Assembly (NCBI GenBank): GCA_963932145.1
Contig: OZ010577.1
Span: 21,070,789 to 21,134,788, forward strand
Direction: 5' to 3'
Length of the DNA stretch: 64,000 nt
DNA from: Acanthosepion lycidas
Taxonomy: Eukaryota; Mollusca; Cephalopoda; Sepiida; Sepiidae
The position numbers and the translations under genes were made by a program. Below the pieces are notes generated by a model, which saw only the letters and a program-made list of their open reading frames with translations, did not search any database and had not been told where the DNA came from. Positions 33,426 through 45,179 of this stretch are shown in pieces; the stretch's first letter is position 1; each line of letters begins with the position of its first letter.

Positions 33426-33612
33426 GATATCTATTTGGGATATTTATGGTTCTTGTTTGGTCTTTTTTTTACAACTTGGAAAATTGAGTATTTACACTTG
33501 TAAAATGTCTTTAGAGAATGAATATTTGTGATACACATTTCCCTATTACTCTTGGGTATGTCTGTCACTAATCATTTTTCTCCTTGAAAATATCAGAGAG
33601 ACTTCATTTTAT

Positions 33613-33616
<4 letters not shown>

Positions 33617-33654
<38 letters not shown>
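33617..33654. repeat. (GA)n microsatellite
   Basis: About 19 uninterrupted GA units. Confidence 0.97.
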
Positions 33655-33655
<1 letters not shown>

Positions 33656-33754
33656 AATGACAGCAGATTTTACATATTTCATAAGAAAATAGATGTTTAT
33701 GTAAAGCAGGTTTTTACAGTCATGAGTTTTTAAAGACCTTTCATTTACATTAAT

Positions 33755-34020
33755 AATTTTTTTTTTATCATCCCAAGCAAGGCTAAGTTACTAAGATACA
33801 AACAGTGGTGAGAGAATATGAGAAAAAACCCTATTAAGAAGAGAGAAAAATAAAAGAACAGGAACTAAGAAAACAGAAAAAAATAATAACTGACATTGCA
33901 TCAATATTGATTAAAAAGTACTGTTACAATAGATTCACAAGGTGGTGGGGAGGATGCAATGGTTCTTTCTAGTGTCCAGTGGTGAGAGTAGCTTCTACCT
34001 TCATCCAAGTGATTGTCACT
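33755..34020 (-). repeat. LINE-B 3' region
   Basis: 'tcatcccaagcaaggctaag' then 'ttactaagatacaaa' is the reverse complement of the LINE-B 3' end, as at 2.65 kb. Coding traces upstream on the minus strand are too decayed to read. Confidence 0.5.
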
Positions 34021-34399
34021 TAAGCATATGACATATTTTCTGAGTGCATTCAGCGATGACACAAACCTAACCTCTAGGCATTATAATGTGGGGTGCCATA
34101 TTATAATTCTTGCTCACCTTTGGTGTTTAGGGAGGGAATGTTGAACAGCACCAGATATGCCTAAAATATTGTTCAATCTGTTCCACTACCATACCTGCAA
34201 CAAGCCTTAAGTGGTAAAAATGGAAGAAAGTAAAATTTTTATGAAAGCATTCAACAAACCTAGTGATGCAGTAGTTAAGAAATCTAAAAAAAATTTAGAG
34301 CTTCACTTGACATTGAGATTAAACTTTTGAAAGCAGCATACTCTCCCCTTAAGTTCAAAAATAAGTTTCTCTTTATCATGAAGGAAATCTGGATTCAAA

Positions 34400-36840
34400 A
34401 GCCCATCATAAAATATTGAAGCATATCATACGTTAATGTACTTTGGGAATAAAAAGGTAATTTTAAAGATCCTCACACGTAGAGTGGTATCTCAATTGGA
34501 TCCATTATGGTTAAAGTAGTAAGTAATATTTTAATAACTAGACTATAACTATTCTATAAAAGTCAACATCTATTGACCCAGTTTGGCTTTTTTTCTGGTA
34601 AGGAATGCAAAAATGGCATGTCATCAAACAGGAAATTGCATACATATCGAATATTGTATACCTTTTATGTTGATCTCATAGCAGCATATAACCACATCAA
34701 TTGAGACTTCCAAGCTCTGACTCCATTGAATGCCTAAACATGATAGAGGAACTGTCTTACTCCACTAAGTTGTATATGTTTGAAGGCAGAAACATCAAAT
34801 CACCACTTGTGGATCCCAGGAACATTAAAAACCTATCAACATCAGGCTTTTATCATTCTATAAAATTCAACTTCTAATGACCCAATGCTTTTGCCCTGCT
34901 AAGTGATAAAATGATGAGAGATATATCATTAAAAACTTCCATAAGATAGCTATCCATCAGATACAAAGCTGTATACTTGATATATTGATCTGACAGCAGC
35001 ATATGACCGCTTCAATGAAGACTTGTCTCAGCATTCAGAAATTGTTTTCCAAGCTCTGACTCCACTGAAGGCCTTGATCCCACAGAACAAAGTATTATGT
35101 GTCTGGTGAAGACCCAAAAACTAAATAATTTCAAACCTCATCAGGAGTACAAAAAGGAGTAATAAGAGCCCCTGTTTAATCTTTATATAGTCTATACTTT
35201 GTCAGATTGTGACACTATTTGTTACTGGTAAATAAGGAGGTTGAATGAATAGAACAAATACTGATAGACTCCTGATAAATAATAAGCAAGATTAATGAAT
35301 AGACCGAATGACATATCAATAAACCCTCATGGCGAACAATTGAAGATTTCTCAAAAAGGCTGCGAACAGGTGGCTATCAGAGAAAACATTCAAATATGAA
35401 TGGTCATATGGCAAATATTTTGACACTTGGTTGATGACATACAGCTAAAAATATGGGCTGTGAAGGCAAGAGGAGAGAATTGGATTGGATTTAAAATCAT
35501 AATTTAGAGAAAAGAATTATCTTAGAGAATGTCCCTGATGGGACCCAAAAGGTGTGGAAAGCTGTCTGGATTGTGTTTCAATTTTGGACAATGAAAAACA
35601 TGGGGGTGGACATAGAAAAAATTTTCTGTGTAGATAATGAACTTGAAATTAATCTTTTCTTATGTCTTCACCCTGAGGCTGTCAACAACCATTGGTTGGA
35701 GGGTGGCAGGTGCAGATGAGACACCAAGAAAGGTGGAGGAGCTACCCACATCCACTGAGGAGTATTAGTGGGAAATGGTGCAAGACACCCCATGTGATTA
35801 TCTGCCAATAAGAATCTCCAACATCAGCCTTGTGGCAAACTTCACCAAATCAGCAAAACAAACTTTACCAAGTTTGTTAACTTTGTCAATTTGATCTTGG
35901 CCTGTCTTATGATCAAAGCAAATCACAACATGGGATAGGGCAAGGCCTGGATCAAAGCAATCAACTATTTGATCAGCCGTGGGTTTCAGGCATCTTGGAT
36001 GACCAGGGAGGCGCTTGAGGGCAACAAGATCATTTAAATATTTTGTACTATTAGAAATTAGTACTCCTTTTTTTTATTCAGAGACTAGTATACTGATGAT
36101 GGGGTGCATGCTGATGACATAGTTATTCATAGTTGGTAGAAGAATGTTCTTGAACAAAAAAAAAATCAACATTCTTTGTCAAGAAGTAGGACTTGAGATA
36201 AACCTTTCCAAAACAGGAACTATGATTTAGAATTGGAATGAAAGAAGTGATGGCACATTTTTTTTTTTTTTAAGCTTAGCGCCCCGAGCAAGGCATGAAG
36301 CCACTAGGATGCAGGGGGGTTGCAGAAGATTTGTAGCAAGAGCAGATAGGAGTGATAGAAGAAAGGATGAAGGGAAGGGTAGTGTGTAGATCAAGGTAAC
36401 ATACTCTGAATCCATCCTAAAAATTCAGAATGTTGTATTAATAAATTCTAATAACTTCAATTAATTTTGTATAAGGATCATTTATAACAAATTTAGTATA
36501 AGAGATCAGGAAATTGAATACAGGATAAGTTTGGGGTATTTAACACAAACCTGGAAACTCAAGTCATGTTCTTAAATAACCTTGTTAGGTGTAAATTCTA
36601 ATATGGATGTCATGTGATTTTCTCAGATAAATGATTAGAAATGGCTCCAAGTGAATGAATCCTCTTGGTCTTAAAAAAGACAATTTTTCACCAGATCATA
36701 TGAACTGGCATTAAAAAATCATAAAAAGTATTATCAAATAACAAAAAACACATCACTTGAAGAATTTTATTGCTACTGTTTGTTTAGTGGCATATCAACT
36801 GCTTATGGGTCATTTCAATGCCAAAATTTTTTTTTCACAA
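34400..36840 (+). pseudogene. LINE-E reverse transcriptase region, decayed and internally duplicated
   Basis: Broken translation near 34640-34760 reads in pieces like YLLYVDLIAAY and FQALTPLNA. A diverged second copy of the same segment lies at about 34855-35190, ending GVQKGVIRAP (the block before the RT active site). Near 36110 HADDIVIHSW resembles the ADD active-site box, and 36440-36830 carries VMFLNNLVR-like sequence as at 7.4 kb. LINE-B and SINE-Y pieces are nested in or after it. No intact frame remains. Confidence 0.6.
36255..36415 (-). repeat. LINE-B 3' end nested in LINE-E
   Basis: Starts with a T-run (poly-A of the insertion on the minus strand), then 'ccccgagcaaggcatgaagc', the reverse complement of the LINE-B end. 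The T-run supports retroposition into LINE-E. Confidence 0.6.
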
Positions 36841-37146
36841 AAAATGTATTGCTGTTATTTTTATACTTTCATAGTGTTTTGAACCCACTTTTGGGGTTAA
36901 CTATTTTGCCATAGTTGGGACCGCCAACAGGTGCTATCATTCAGAGTGGACCTGGGAACATCAGCAATTAAGAGGTGGTTCCATGCTCCTCAAAACCTAC
37001 TTGTTTCCAGATGTAGTTTATCGCCATACCTATGATGCTGAAGATTTCTAACCTCAATAATAAAACAATGGGCAGAACATGTAAGGAGAGGGAAAATAAA
37101 GGAATAAATAAATATATTGATTTTCTATATTACCTTCAGCAAAATT

Positions 37147-37512
37147 GATTGATTCATTTTCTATGGCTTATCAAACCTTTGCAGGTTATTTAAAACCAGG
37201 AAATATGTTTAGATTGTAAGAATTTAAAATTTTTTTTTTGAAATAATGATTTTGTGATACAAGTATTACTAATTAACCGATAGCTGGGGAAAGAAGAGGT
37301 AGATTCTTACCTTTCCCATGAGTATTTGTGTGTAAATGAATATAATAAACCCAACTGAAATTGGAACTGGTTTCTCCATTTAACAATTCTGAGCCATTAC
37401 CCATTATATCACCTGGTATTCCCAAGCATTCACCTACACAGGTCCAGGCAAATGTTGCTTAATTACAGTGATCATACAGGAATCAGAGTTTTAACAAGAT
37501 ATGACCATAAGC
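37147..37512 (-). repeat. SINE-Y copy (5S-tRNA chimera)
   Basis: Minus strand: 5S-like 37512-37405 ('taattaagcaacatttgcc', 'gaatgcttgggaatacc'), a short tRNA-like stretch ('gtaatggctcagaattg', B-box-like 'agttccaatttca'), core 'atgggaaaggtaagaat', tail 'tcctggttttaaataacctg'. Same order as the copies at 31.5 and 44.8 kb. A deletion joins the 5S end to the tRNA-like part. Confidence 0.8.
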
Positions 37513-37529
37513 AATTATATAAAAAGTTA

Positions 37530-37665
37530 GGAAGAAACTCCCTTCACTATTAGAAAGAGCAATCACTGAACTTGAGATTAATTTCCTGAAAAATTATTTT
37601 AAAAAAAAAGATGTTATAAATTTCAACTAACAGTATTGCTAACTTTTAAATCAATGAATGTTGAA
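37530..37665 (+). repeat. LINE-E 3' tail fragment
   Basis: 'gaagaaactcccttcactat', 'tagaaagagcaatcactg' and 'ttataaatttcaactaa' match 7780-7900 in order. SINE-Y separates it from the rest of LINE-E. Confidence 0.6.
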
Positions 37666-37744
37666 GGTGTCTTGTATGAAAAAGGGTAATTACTATTTGT
37701 AAGGTTTGTCTACCTTCCATACAGTTCAGATTTGACATTATGTT

Positions 37745-38045
37745 TTCTAGCTTTTCCCAAAGCTAATGACATTCAGTCACCCCCACCCATGAGGGTGTCA
37801 TGTGGCACAAGGCCTTTTTAATGTGGGATTTTTCCCAAAGCTAACGATATTTAGTCACCCCCCACAAGGGCATCATGTGGCACAAGGCCGGTTTAACGTG
37901 GGATCTCCAAGCCCATCGGCTCGGCCAAAAATAAACCCTTTGAACCCGTATACCTCCCTGAAAGAGACTCCGCCCTTCGGCGTAACCTCGTTCGGGTTAC
38001 TCCCCGCCCGAAGGCAGGGAGTTCAACCGATCAACCAGTCAGCTA
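37745..38045. repeat. GC-rich island with two ~78-bp direct repeats and GC stem-loops
   Basis: Copies at 37752-37828 and 37830-37904 share 'cccaaagctaa' and 'catgtggcacaaggcc'. Downstream lie compact GC stems: 'cgcccttcggcg', 'gtaacctcgttcgggttac' and 'cgcccgaaggcaggg'. Base composition is clearly unlike the AT-rich flanks. No protein or known RNA recognised; could be the 5' end of an unidentified retroelement. Confidence 0.7.
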
Positions 38046-38174
38046 GTGAAACATCACAGATAAAATTATGGAAATGCAATGAGGCAACTGATGATGGTCA
38101 CAAAATAAGATTGAATATAAATCCACCTCTTCTCCCTCCAGGTATAGGTTAATAAGACTTATGACATTAAACTA

Positions 38175-38370
38175 TTATTAAATAAAAAAAAATATTCTGC
38201 CCAGCCATGTTATATTTTAAAGCACTTGCCAATGTAAGGGACTGCCTCTCCAGGCTAATAATATAATGTTCACCTTACTAATAAATCAGTCATAGTGAGA
38301 TTCAAAATTGGGTTACATGGTCAGAAAGTGAATGTTATAACCACTTGGCTATGATACATCATTTGAAAAT
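38175..38370 (-). repeat. tRNA-headed SINE
   Basis: Minus strand has A-box-like 'tagccaagtggttataac' and downstream B-box-like 'gaatctcac'. The head resembles the one at 50.99 kb. Confidence 0.5.
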
Positions 38371-38457
38371 ATATAAACACTGCTCAAGTATTCACATATA
38401 TGAACACATAAAAATACAAATTCTGCACTTATTTAACTGACATGATTATCAGTAAAT

Positions 38458-38461
<4 letters not shown>

Positions 38462-38521
<60 letters not shown>
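38462..38521. repeat. (TA)n microsatellite
   Basis: About 30 uninterrupted TA units. Confidence 0.97.
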
Positions 38522-38525
<4 letters not shown>

Positions 38526-38529
38526 TTAT

Positions 38530-39115
38530 AGATGCATTAAATATGAATCTTATTGGAAAGATAATAAACTTTTGTTTTTATCTACACATAAGCATGTTAG
38601 CCTTTTATACATGCGCTTAGTTATATCTCTGCACTTTGTATAAACATTCATAAAACATACGCAAGTGTAATGTAATCTTAGATATGTTCATCTCCAAATA
38701 TAGCTACAAGTTGGATGATATTTCAAAAGCCAAACTTGACACTTGAAAGTTTTTGATACATGATGAGATTTTCTGTTTTTTTTCTTTTTCAAACAGAATT
38801 TATCAAAAATCCATTTCAGCTCAAGGCTGTAATCCATTTTGCAATTTAAGCAAGAACCAATGAAATGCAAGTACCATTTGCAGACAGATGATACTAACAG
38901 AATCATAATTTATCTTTTCTGTCACATGCAAACAATGCCAAATAAAATACTGGTACAATTTAACATGCTTCAATATAAATCCATTCTTGCCAAAATATTT
39001 GTGCAGAAATTCAGTAAATATTTTTCATTTTTGTGATGCTTCAATGAATAAAGGAATATATTATTACTTTTAATTTGAATATGAAAATAATGTCAGGATT
39101 CACACACACACACAG
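38530..39115. other. Unassigned DNA
   Basis: Overlapping short frames on both strands have no known motif. Confidence 0.5.
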
Positions 39116-39119
39116 TGTT

Positions 39120-39250
39120 TGTGTAGATACAATCTTAAGACCTGAAGAGTGTGTTTACGCATGAAACAAACTGCTGCTACTGGGTAATGACCTCAATATC
39201 AATATGCTCTATCTCTGATATCAAGTACTTTAACCCATAAATATAACATA
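39120..39250 (-). repeat. Repeat K copy beside a TA tract
   Basis: Reverse complement of repeat K ('gcatgaaacaaactgctgct', 'gatatcaagtactttaaccc'). It ends just before (TA)n at 39271. Confidence 0.7.
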
Positions 39251-39266
39251 CCTTAAAACTATTTTT

Positions 39267-39270
<4 letters not shown>

Positions 39271-39335
<65 letters not shown>
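39271..39335. repeat. (TA)n(CA)n microsatellite
   Basis: Runs directly into the transposon end at 39336. Confidence 0.97.
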
Positions 39336-39337
<2 letters not shown>

Positions 39338-40842
39338 GAGTGTGTCAAAAATACTTTTACAGACTTTGGGGGTGAATTCCTCACACCAAGACAAGGACAA
39401 AAGTCCATATAATCATATGTCCATAAATCCTTCATTTTCGAGTTATTAAGTTTAAAGTTTACAGTAGATGCTGTTAAACGTACAATCCAAAAATACTTTT
39501 ACAAACATTGGGGGCAGGTTCCTGATACCAAAACAAGGTAAAATGTCCATATGAACATATGTCCAAAAAGCTTGTGCAGATGTATTGCACCTCAACACTG
39601 CAACTACTATATGTTCAATGCATGTTCAAAATGTCCCCCACTTGCTTCTACACATGCATAGACCTGCCAGATCCTTTCAAATACTCATGCACGGTTTTGA
39701 ATGGTGTCACAGGCCACCATGACATGTTGAAGCATCTCTGAATTATTAATATTGCTGTATAAAATAATTGTTTTAGATGGCTCCATAGATAAAAGTCCAA
39801 AAGATTGAAGTTGGGGGAATCTGCAGGCCATGGAACCAGTCTTTCCCTACCTACCCATTTTTCATGGTAGGTGTCAGTGCACTGCGAACAATTTGAGCCC
39901 CATCATGCTTGAATCACATGCATCTTCATATTAGCAGGGGTACATCTTCTTGCAGGTCTGGAAGTGTGTTTAAAATAATGTCCCTATAGACAGCTCCTGT
40001 GTTGGAGACATATGGACATATCAGACAGTCACTTACAATTCCAGCTCACACAATAATCATAAACTGATGCTGGTGTCTAGCCTGTATTGTATCATAAGGA
40101 TTCTGGTCTGCACACAAATGTTGGTTGTGAAAATTTATTATTTTATCTCTTGCAAATGTTGCCTCATCCAAAAGCAACACTACAGAGACAAACAATAGAT
40201 CAGCAGTTTGTGCAATAAACCATCAGCAAAAGTTTTTCAAAGATGAGTGATCATGTTGCAAATGATATGGATACAAGAGCTATATACTCCATGCAGTACT
40301 ATAAGATATATGATGTGCTAGAGCCACTTGACGAGTTCTGATATACCTGGATCATCTCTAATAATGTGTTCTTCATGGTCAGGCATACTAGCAGATTTTG
40401 GTCTTCCCTGATCCATACATTGTGATGCCATGGATCCTGTCTCAGTAACATAATGATAAACATCAGCAAAGGTTGGATGACTCGACTGTCTTTGGTGTGA
40501 AAACACAAATCTGATACAGCCACGCAGCCTCACAGCCATATGTAAAAATTATATCTGCTTGCTCACAATATGAATAACCTGCTATTGTTAATCAGATTAC
40601 ATCTCAGTTAACTTACTATGACACATGTTAAATGTTAAAGATAGACTAACCACAAATGTACACAAAAGATAAATGTAACCTAGTCTACATTTCAACACAG
40701 TCCCATGTACCATAAACTTTCTTTAAACTTAATAACTTAAAAACAAAGGATTTGCAGACATATATTTATATGGATTTTTGTCCTTGCATTGGTGTGAGGA
40801 ACCCACTCCCAAAATTTATAAAAGTATTTTTGATGCACCCTG
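39336..40842 (-). mobile_element. Tc1/mariner-superfamily element with ~125-bp terminal inverted repeats
   Basis: Left end 39336-39461 and right end 40713-40842 are reverse complements with scattered mismatches; both hold 'tcaaaaatactttta' and 'gttattaagtttaaag'. Part of the left end recurs at 39487-39571, offset by 142 bases. On the minus strand an N-terminal region reads SHPTFADVYHYVTETGS then GRPKSASMPDHEE (40.3-40.5 kb). A C-terminus near 39.6-39.7 kb reads VEASGGHFEHALN. Catalytic motifs between are too broken to place. Dead transposase; ends may still be recognisable. Confidence 0.8.
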
Positions 40843-40849
40843 TATATTG

Positions 40850-41175
40850 TTATTCTTTAGGTAAAATATATTGGAAATGACTGGATTCGGAATGTCCAGT
40901 CTAGACATAAAATAAATTTACTCTAAAGTCCTTAAATAATGTTTAAATCTCTTAAAAAAGCATCTAACACAATCAAAGATGAACCTCTCCTAACAAAAAG
41001 ATAAAATAATAAAAATCAGCCATCACCAATCGATGCCATTTCACATTTAATAATAATTTTTATAAGCAAAAATCTGCATTTCTAATAGAACTGCCTCTTA
41101 GTGGACTGATGGCACATATTTTCTTAGAGTTTCTCAAATATGGTCCTTTCCAAAATATTTTATCTAAATAATCAA
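40850..41175. other. Unassigned DNA
   Basis: No motif seen. Confidence 0.4.
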
Positions 41176-41178
41176 CAT

Positions 41179-41264
<86 letters not shown>
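41179..41264. repeat. (TA)n(CA)n microsatellite
   Basis: Around 80 bases of TA interrupted once by 'tacata', with a short CA end. Confidence 0.97.
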
Positions 41265-41343
41265 AATAGTTGAATGTCTGATGATTACACTTAAGCATAA
41301 AATAATTTTCACCATCCATTGTAGATATCAATATCTACACTGC

Positions 41344-41712
41344 TTAGGGTTTGGCAGGTATTTTAGAACAAAGATTCACGTCATCAAAAGTATTGAATTG
41401 CTGGTCATAGAGGAAGTTTGCCATTGAGCAGAATAGGTCATAGTCACTTGCAACAGCATCGCGACTGTATAATGGATGTAGAAGAATCTCAACACTGTCC
41501 ACCTGTTTGAATGTCAACCTGGCTGTGTATGACCTTGCATTATATTGCTGAAACAAAGCCTGACCTCGATTGACCAATGCAGGATACTCCTTCTTCAGTT
41601 TGTCATACACATGTTCTAGCTGCTGGCAATACAGTTTAGTGTTGATGGTGCAACCATGTGGAACAAGCTCCAAATGCAGTACTCCTTGGAAATTCCACCA
41701 GGCAGAGATCAT
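41344..41712 (-). pseudogene. Mariner transposase fragment with a lost catalytic aspartate
   Basis: A 122-codon open stretch reads ISAWWNFQGVLHLELVPHG, YCQQLEHVYDKLKKEYPALV, QQYNARSYTARLT, then LYSRDAVASDYDLF. Mariner transposases normally have a DN-A-R-P-H box here; this copy has YNARSY, so the second catalytic Asp is Tyr. The third box is SRD instead of SPD. The N-terminal DNA-binding domain is absent. Open frame but catalytically dead. Confidence 0.85.
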
Positions 41713-41719
41713 GATTTAT

Positions 41720-42055
41720 TGTTTTCTTTCTGCTTCCGAAGTGAGTCAGGACAATATGGCCAACCTAGTATTTAAATTAATTTACATACATTCTAACATG
41801 CATCTATTTTTCTCTATCATTTAAAAAAATTTTAAATATTACAAAAGATTTATGTCACATTTTCCAAAGAAAATGTTGGAAATGTTACTCTAAAATATAG
41901 CATGTAATCATTACTCTTTTTTTTTTCCTAATGTGAAAAAATATTTGTTTGTATAGAAAAAGAAGCTGGGAGAATAATGGAGTAACAATACAGTCTTTGG
42001 GTAGTAAATAGGCAAGTAAAAAAAATCTTTCACAAATCTACACATTTACTTACTG
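41720..42055. other. Unassigned DNA
   Basis: No motif seen. Confidence 0.4.
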
Positions 42056-42059
42056 TGTT

Positions 42060-42425
42060 GTGCTGATAGTATGATGTGTATTGATACAGAAAATGGAATC
42101 GGGAATCGGCAATTTGAGTTCAAATTTAGAACTGGTCTATTGCATTCAATTTCACAAAAATGCCCTTGGCAGAGCCATGAATCTGTTTATTCTCTAGCCT
42201 CCCCAAATAATGGATTCAATAGCAGTATAGAGTGGGCCTACTAGCCTTGGGTGATAATCATCTAAGAGAAAAGAAAACTCTAAATTCCAAATTGTGGAGA
42301 AGGCAACAGGAAACCACTCCACTATCTTTCCCAATAATGCATGGTAATTCACAGATAATAAAGAACAGGAATCTGAAGTGCCATAACTGGCCATGTTCTG
42401 TGCAGTTAGTGTGAAATAATACTAA
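42060..42425 (+). repeat. SINE-X copy
   Basis: Head 'gatagtatgatgtgtattga' (weak A box), B-box-like 'gagttcaaatttag', core 'tgcccttggcagagccatga', then 'ctagccttgggtgataatca', 'aggcaacaggaaaccactcc' and 'ttcacagataataaagaa'. Longest X copy in the window. Confidence 0.75.
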
Positions 42426-42429
42426 TTCC

Positions 42430-43030
42430 CTTCATCCACTCCCTTCAAATTCAAAGGACTGAAAAAGAAGAGAGAAAGGAATTTTTGAGCCTATGTGAAA
42501 TTTTCTATGGACCACTGAAAATCTTGCTTTCACCGAAATTATCTGGTCAGCCAAGAAGAATGGGAAAAACTAACGAGGCTATGAAAAATTCTTTTGATAT
42601 AAAAGTAGGAGAAAAATTAAATTAATCAGTCTGTGGAGTATATGAATTCATGTGAAAAGTTTTGTTTCAGTTCTCACAATTATGTTGAAGTTCTTGTCAG
42701 TATAAAATTATTTGCCTATTAAATTATGGGTTTCTAACCAAACACATAACCCTTCACAAAAGTTTTTTTTTTTAAATGCTATATCCTTTTAGAACAATAA
42801 CAGATTCTATTATCTTTTAATATCTACAAATTGACATGGTTTCTTGGGAAAGAAAAGAGAGTGTGTTTTCCCCATGTATCAGTACTTTTCAATGCCCTCT
42901 CATACACATTATGGTGTCTATAAATTTTGCTTTTTATAATATATGCTCCTTGACTAGTTGAGCACTTTTGGCATGATCCGATATTTTAAATCATACTTTA
43001 CATATTCTGCAATATGGAAAGTATAAGTAC
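42430..43030. other. Unassigned DNA
   Basis: No recognisable motif. Confidence 0.5.
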
Positions 43031-43033
43031 TGT

Positions 43034-43074
<41 letters not shown>

Positions 43075-43105
43075 TCCCGTGACTTGTTTGTAAGACAGGT
43101 ATATA

Positions 43106-43183
43106 TTAGGTTGGTGCAAAAATAATGTCATTTTTTGACATATTTTTTAACGTCAAAAAACGACATTTTTTGCACCAACCTAA
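43106..43183. mobile_element. MADE1-like palindromic mariner MITE, second copy
   Basis: 78 bp; both ends read TTAGGTTGGTGCAAAA inward and TA flanks both sides (43104-43105, 43184-43185). Compared with 26509-26610 it is shorter and its arms differ by a 3-base indel. Non-coding. Confidence 0.93.
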
Positions 43184-43189
43184 TATTTC

Positions 43190-44550
43190 CTACTGGTAGG
43201 AATGGCAGGTGTAAGAGTCTAAGGAAAATTCAAGATTTCAAATGTTATATGTCAAGTTAGGTAGATTCTTAAAACTTGGAAGATATACTCCTGTCTTCAC
43301 TTTGGTGCCTTGTTGTAGAACAGTGACCTGCAGGCTTGACCATTAACAGTGGAATGGGTTTGGGGGTCCCAATCATATGACATTGCACTATTTGAGGCTC
43401 AGTTTCATATATATCAGAATGTTTACCACAACATGGCATTTAGTAGCTTAACTTGTAAAGCATACTAATTTGCTCATGTCATGAGTTAATCCTTACTGAA
43501 TAGTCCACTAGTTTGACTTTGTAGCATAATAAACTAAGCTATAAGGGGCCTTGGCATTGAACAATGGTTAGCAAGCTAGTCTTGTAAGCTATAATTACTG
43601 TGATTCTCATTGCATACTCCTACACTTGTACCAGTCAAAGCTATATTTAGTCACTACTGTTATAAATGCATATATGCTAGTATAAGAGAACAAATGAAAC
43701 AACAAGTACTGCTGGTGAGGCAAAAAGGAAAAAAAGACATAAATTGTTAATATAAAATTCTGTGTATTATTGATACAGAGGATATGAGTGGATGTATCTT
43801 TGTGAGCAAGGGAAGCCACTTGCAGGAAGAGTAAAGTTGGTAGGGCTTGGAGTTGGTATGTGTGTCGGGTCAGATTGGTTGACAAAAGCCACTGGTGGTG
43901 ATGCTGACAGCTTGCTCATTCACTGCACAAATGTTACAGTATTATGAGAGGTGTTTGTTGTTTTCTTCACGTTTTTTTCTTTGGCAGCAACATTTGTGAT
44001 TGTTTCCTTTTACAGTGTATTTTATTTTGAGAGGATTTGTTTTGTGAGTCAAATGTAATGCTCAAAGTCTCTGTGCAGAGGACAGCATTTTTTACTTCTG
44101 CTTTCTTAGTATTCACATCTGGATAACATGTAGAGTGAATCAGGAATCAGAAAAAGATCTCATTCGAAAACAGTGAATAACACTACCTATAAAACATACT
44201 TGATTTTCACTGGGTTTTTTTTCCTCTAGGATTTTTTATGTCCTCTACTATCTGTGATGTCTTTTATTTCAAGCAAGTCAAGGTCCAGATGATAAAGAAA
44301 GAAAACAAAGACAAAACCAAATTAAATTTTTTCTCATGTACCTGAGATTGTCCAGTCATGACACCTACATTTATAACAAGTAAATGTATATTTCAACAAT
44401 TAAAAACTTCATAAAAATACATACCCAAACCAGATTATGTTTTTTTTTTTGATAAGCATTTCCATGTAGAATGACAGAATAAAACAGATCAACCAGATAT
44501 TTTACTTACATCTAACAATTCAAAAGTAAAGTAAAACACATGCACACACG
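43190..44550. other. Unassigned DNA with a weak tRNA-like segment
   Basis: At 43438-43497 A-box-like 'tagcttaacttgtaaagc' and B-box-like 'gagttaatcc' suggest a decayed SINE head. The rest shows no motif. Confidence 0.4.
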
Positions 44551-44554
44551 AGGA

Positions 44555-44665
44555 GGTGATAAAAGCATCTCAAGCTGACCCACTTATTAAAATCTGACCA
44601 AATGACTAAACAGCAGAATGTTTTTTATTAGCAACTAGTTTTCATCATTTTACTCTTGAAATAGA
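44555..44665 (+). repeat. Repeat G, copy 2
   Basis: Parallels 33310-33425 (see that entry for shared words). Confidence 0.5.
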
Positions 44666-44778
44666 TAGATAAATAAATAGCTTAATGTAAGTTCTATGTT
44701 AATAGTTTATTTTCTTGCAGTTCTCACATGTGGAACTATCTTCCAATTTCTTATTTCTCTGTCATCTACAATCTTCAA

Positions 44779-45170
44779 GGCTTATGGTAACACCACATTG
44801 AAACGCTATTTCCTGCATGATCATCAGAGTGAAGCAATGACAAGCCTGGTCATTACCCGGATAAGTGACCTCTTGGGAATACCTGGCACTGTAATCTTGG
44901 ATATGTAGGTGGTGCAATGGATAACAGCTTGGAGTTTTTAATCAGAGAGCCCAGTTCCAATTCCAGTTGGGTTCGTTATATTCCCTTATGCACAAATACC
45001 CTTGGGAAAGGTATGAATCCATCTCTTCTCCTCCCAGCTATGGTTTAATTAGTAAGACTTGTATCACTAAACCATTATTAACTTTAAAAAAATTCTTATT
45101 ATCGAAAAAATATTTCCTGGCTTGAAATAACCTGAAAAGGTATTGATAAACTGTAGAAAATGGTTTTATC
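44779..45170 (+). repeat. SINE-Y copy, best preserved 5S-tRNA junction
   Basis: 5S-like 44779-44899 starts 'ggcttatggtaacaccacat' and ends 'cttgggaatacctggcactg'. The tRNA-like part follows at once: A-box-like 'ggtgcaatggataac' (44911-44925) and B-box-like 'agttccaattcca' (44953-44965); the head most resembles tRNA-Arg. Core: 'acccttgggaaaggtatgaa' and 'cagctatggtttaattag'. Tail: 'tttcctggcttgaaataacc'. About 392 bp, nearly the same length as the copy at 31.5 kb. Confidence 0.87.
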
Positions 45171-45179
45171 AAAATTAAA

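Noticed and set aside
43438..43640. Pair of tRNA-like sequences
   Set aside because: Box-like words are weak and have no second copy in the window; kept only as a note in the unassigned stretch.
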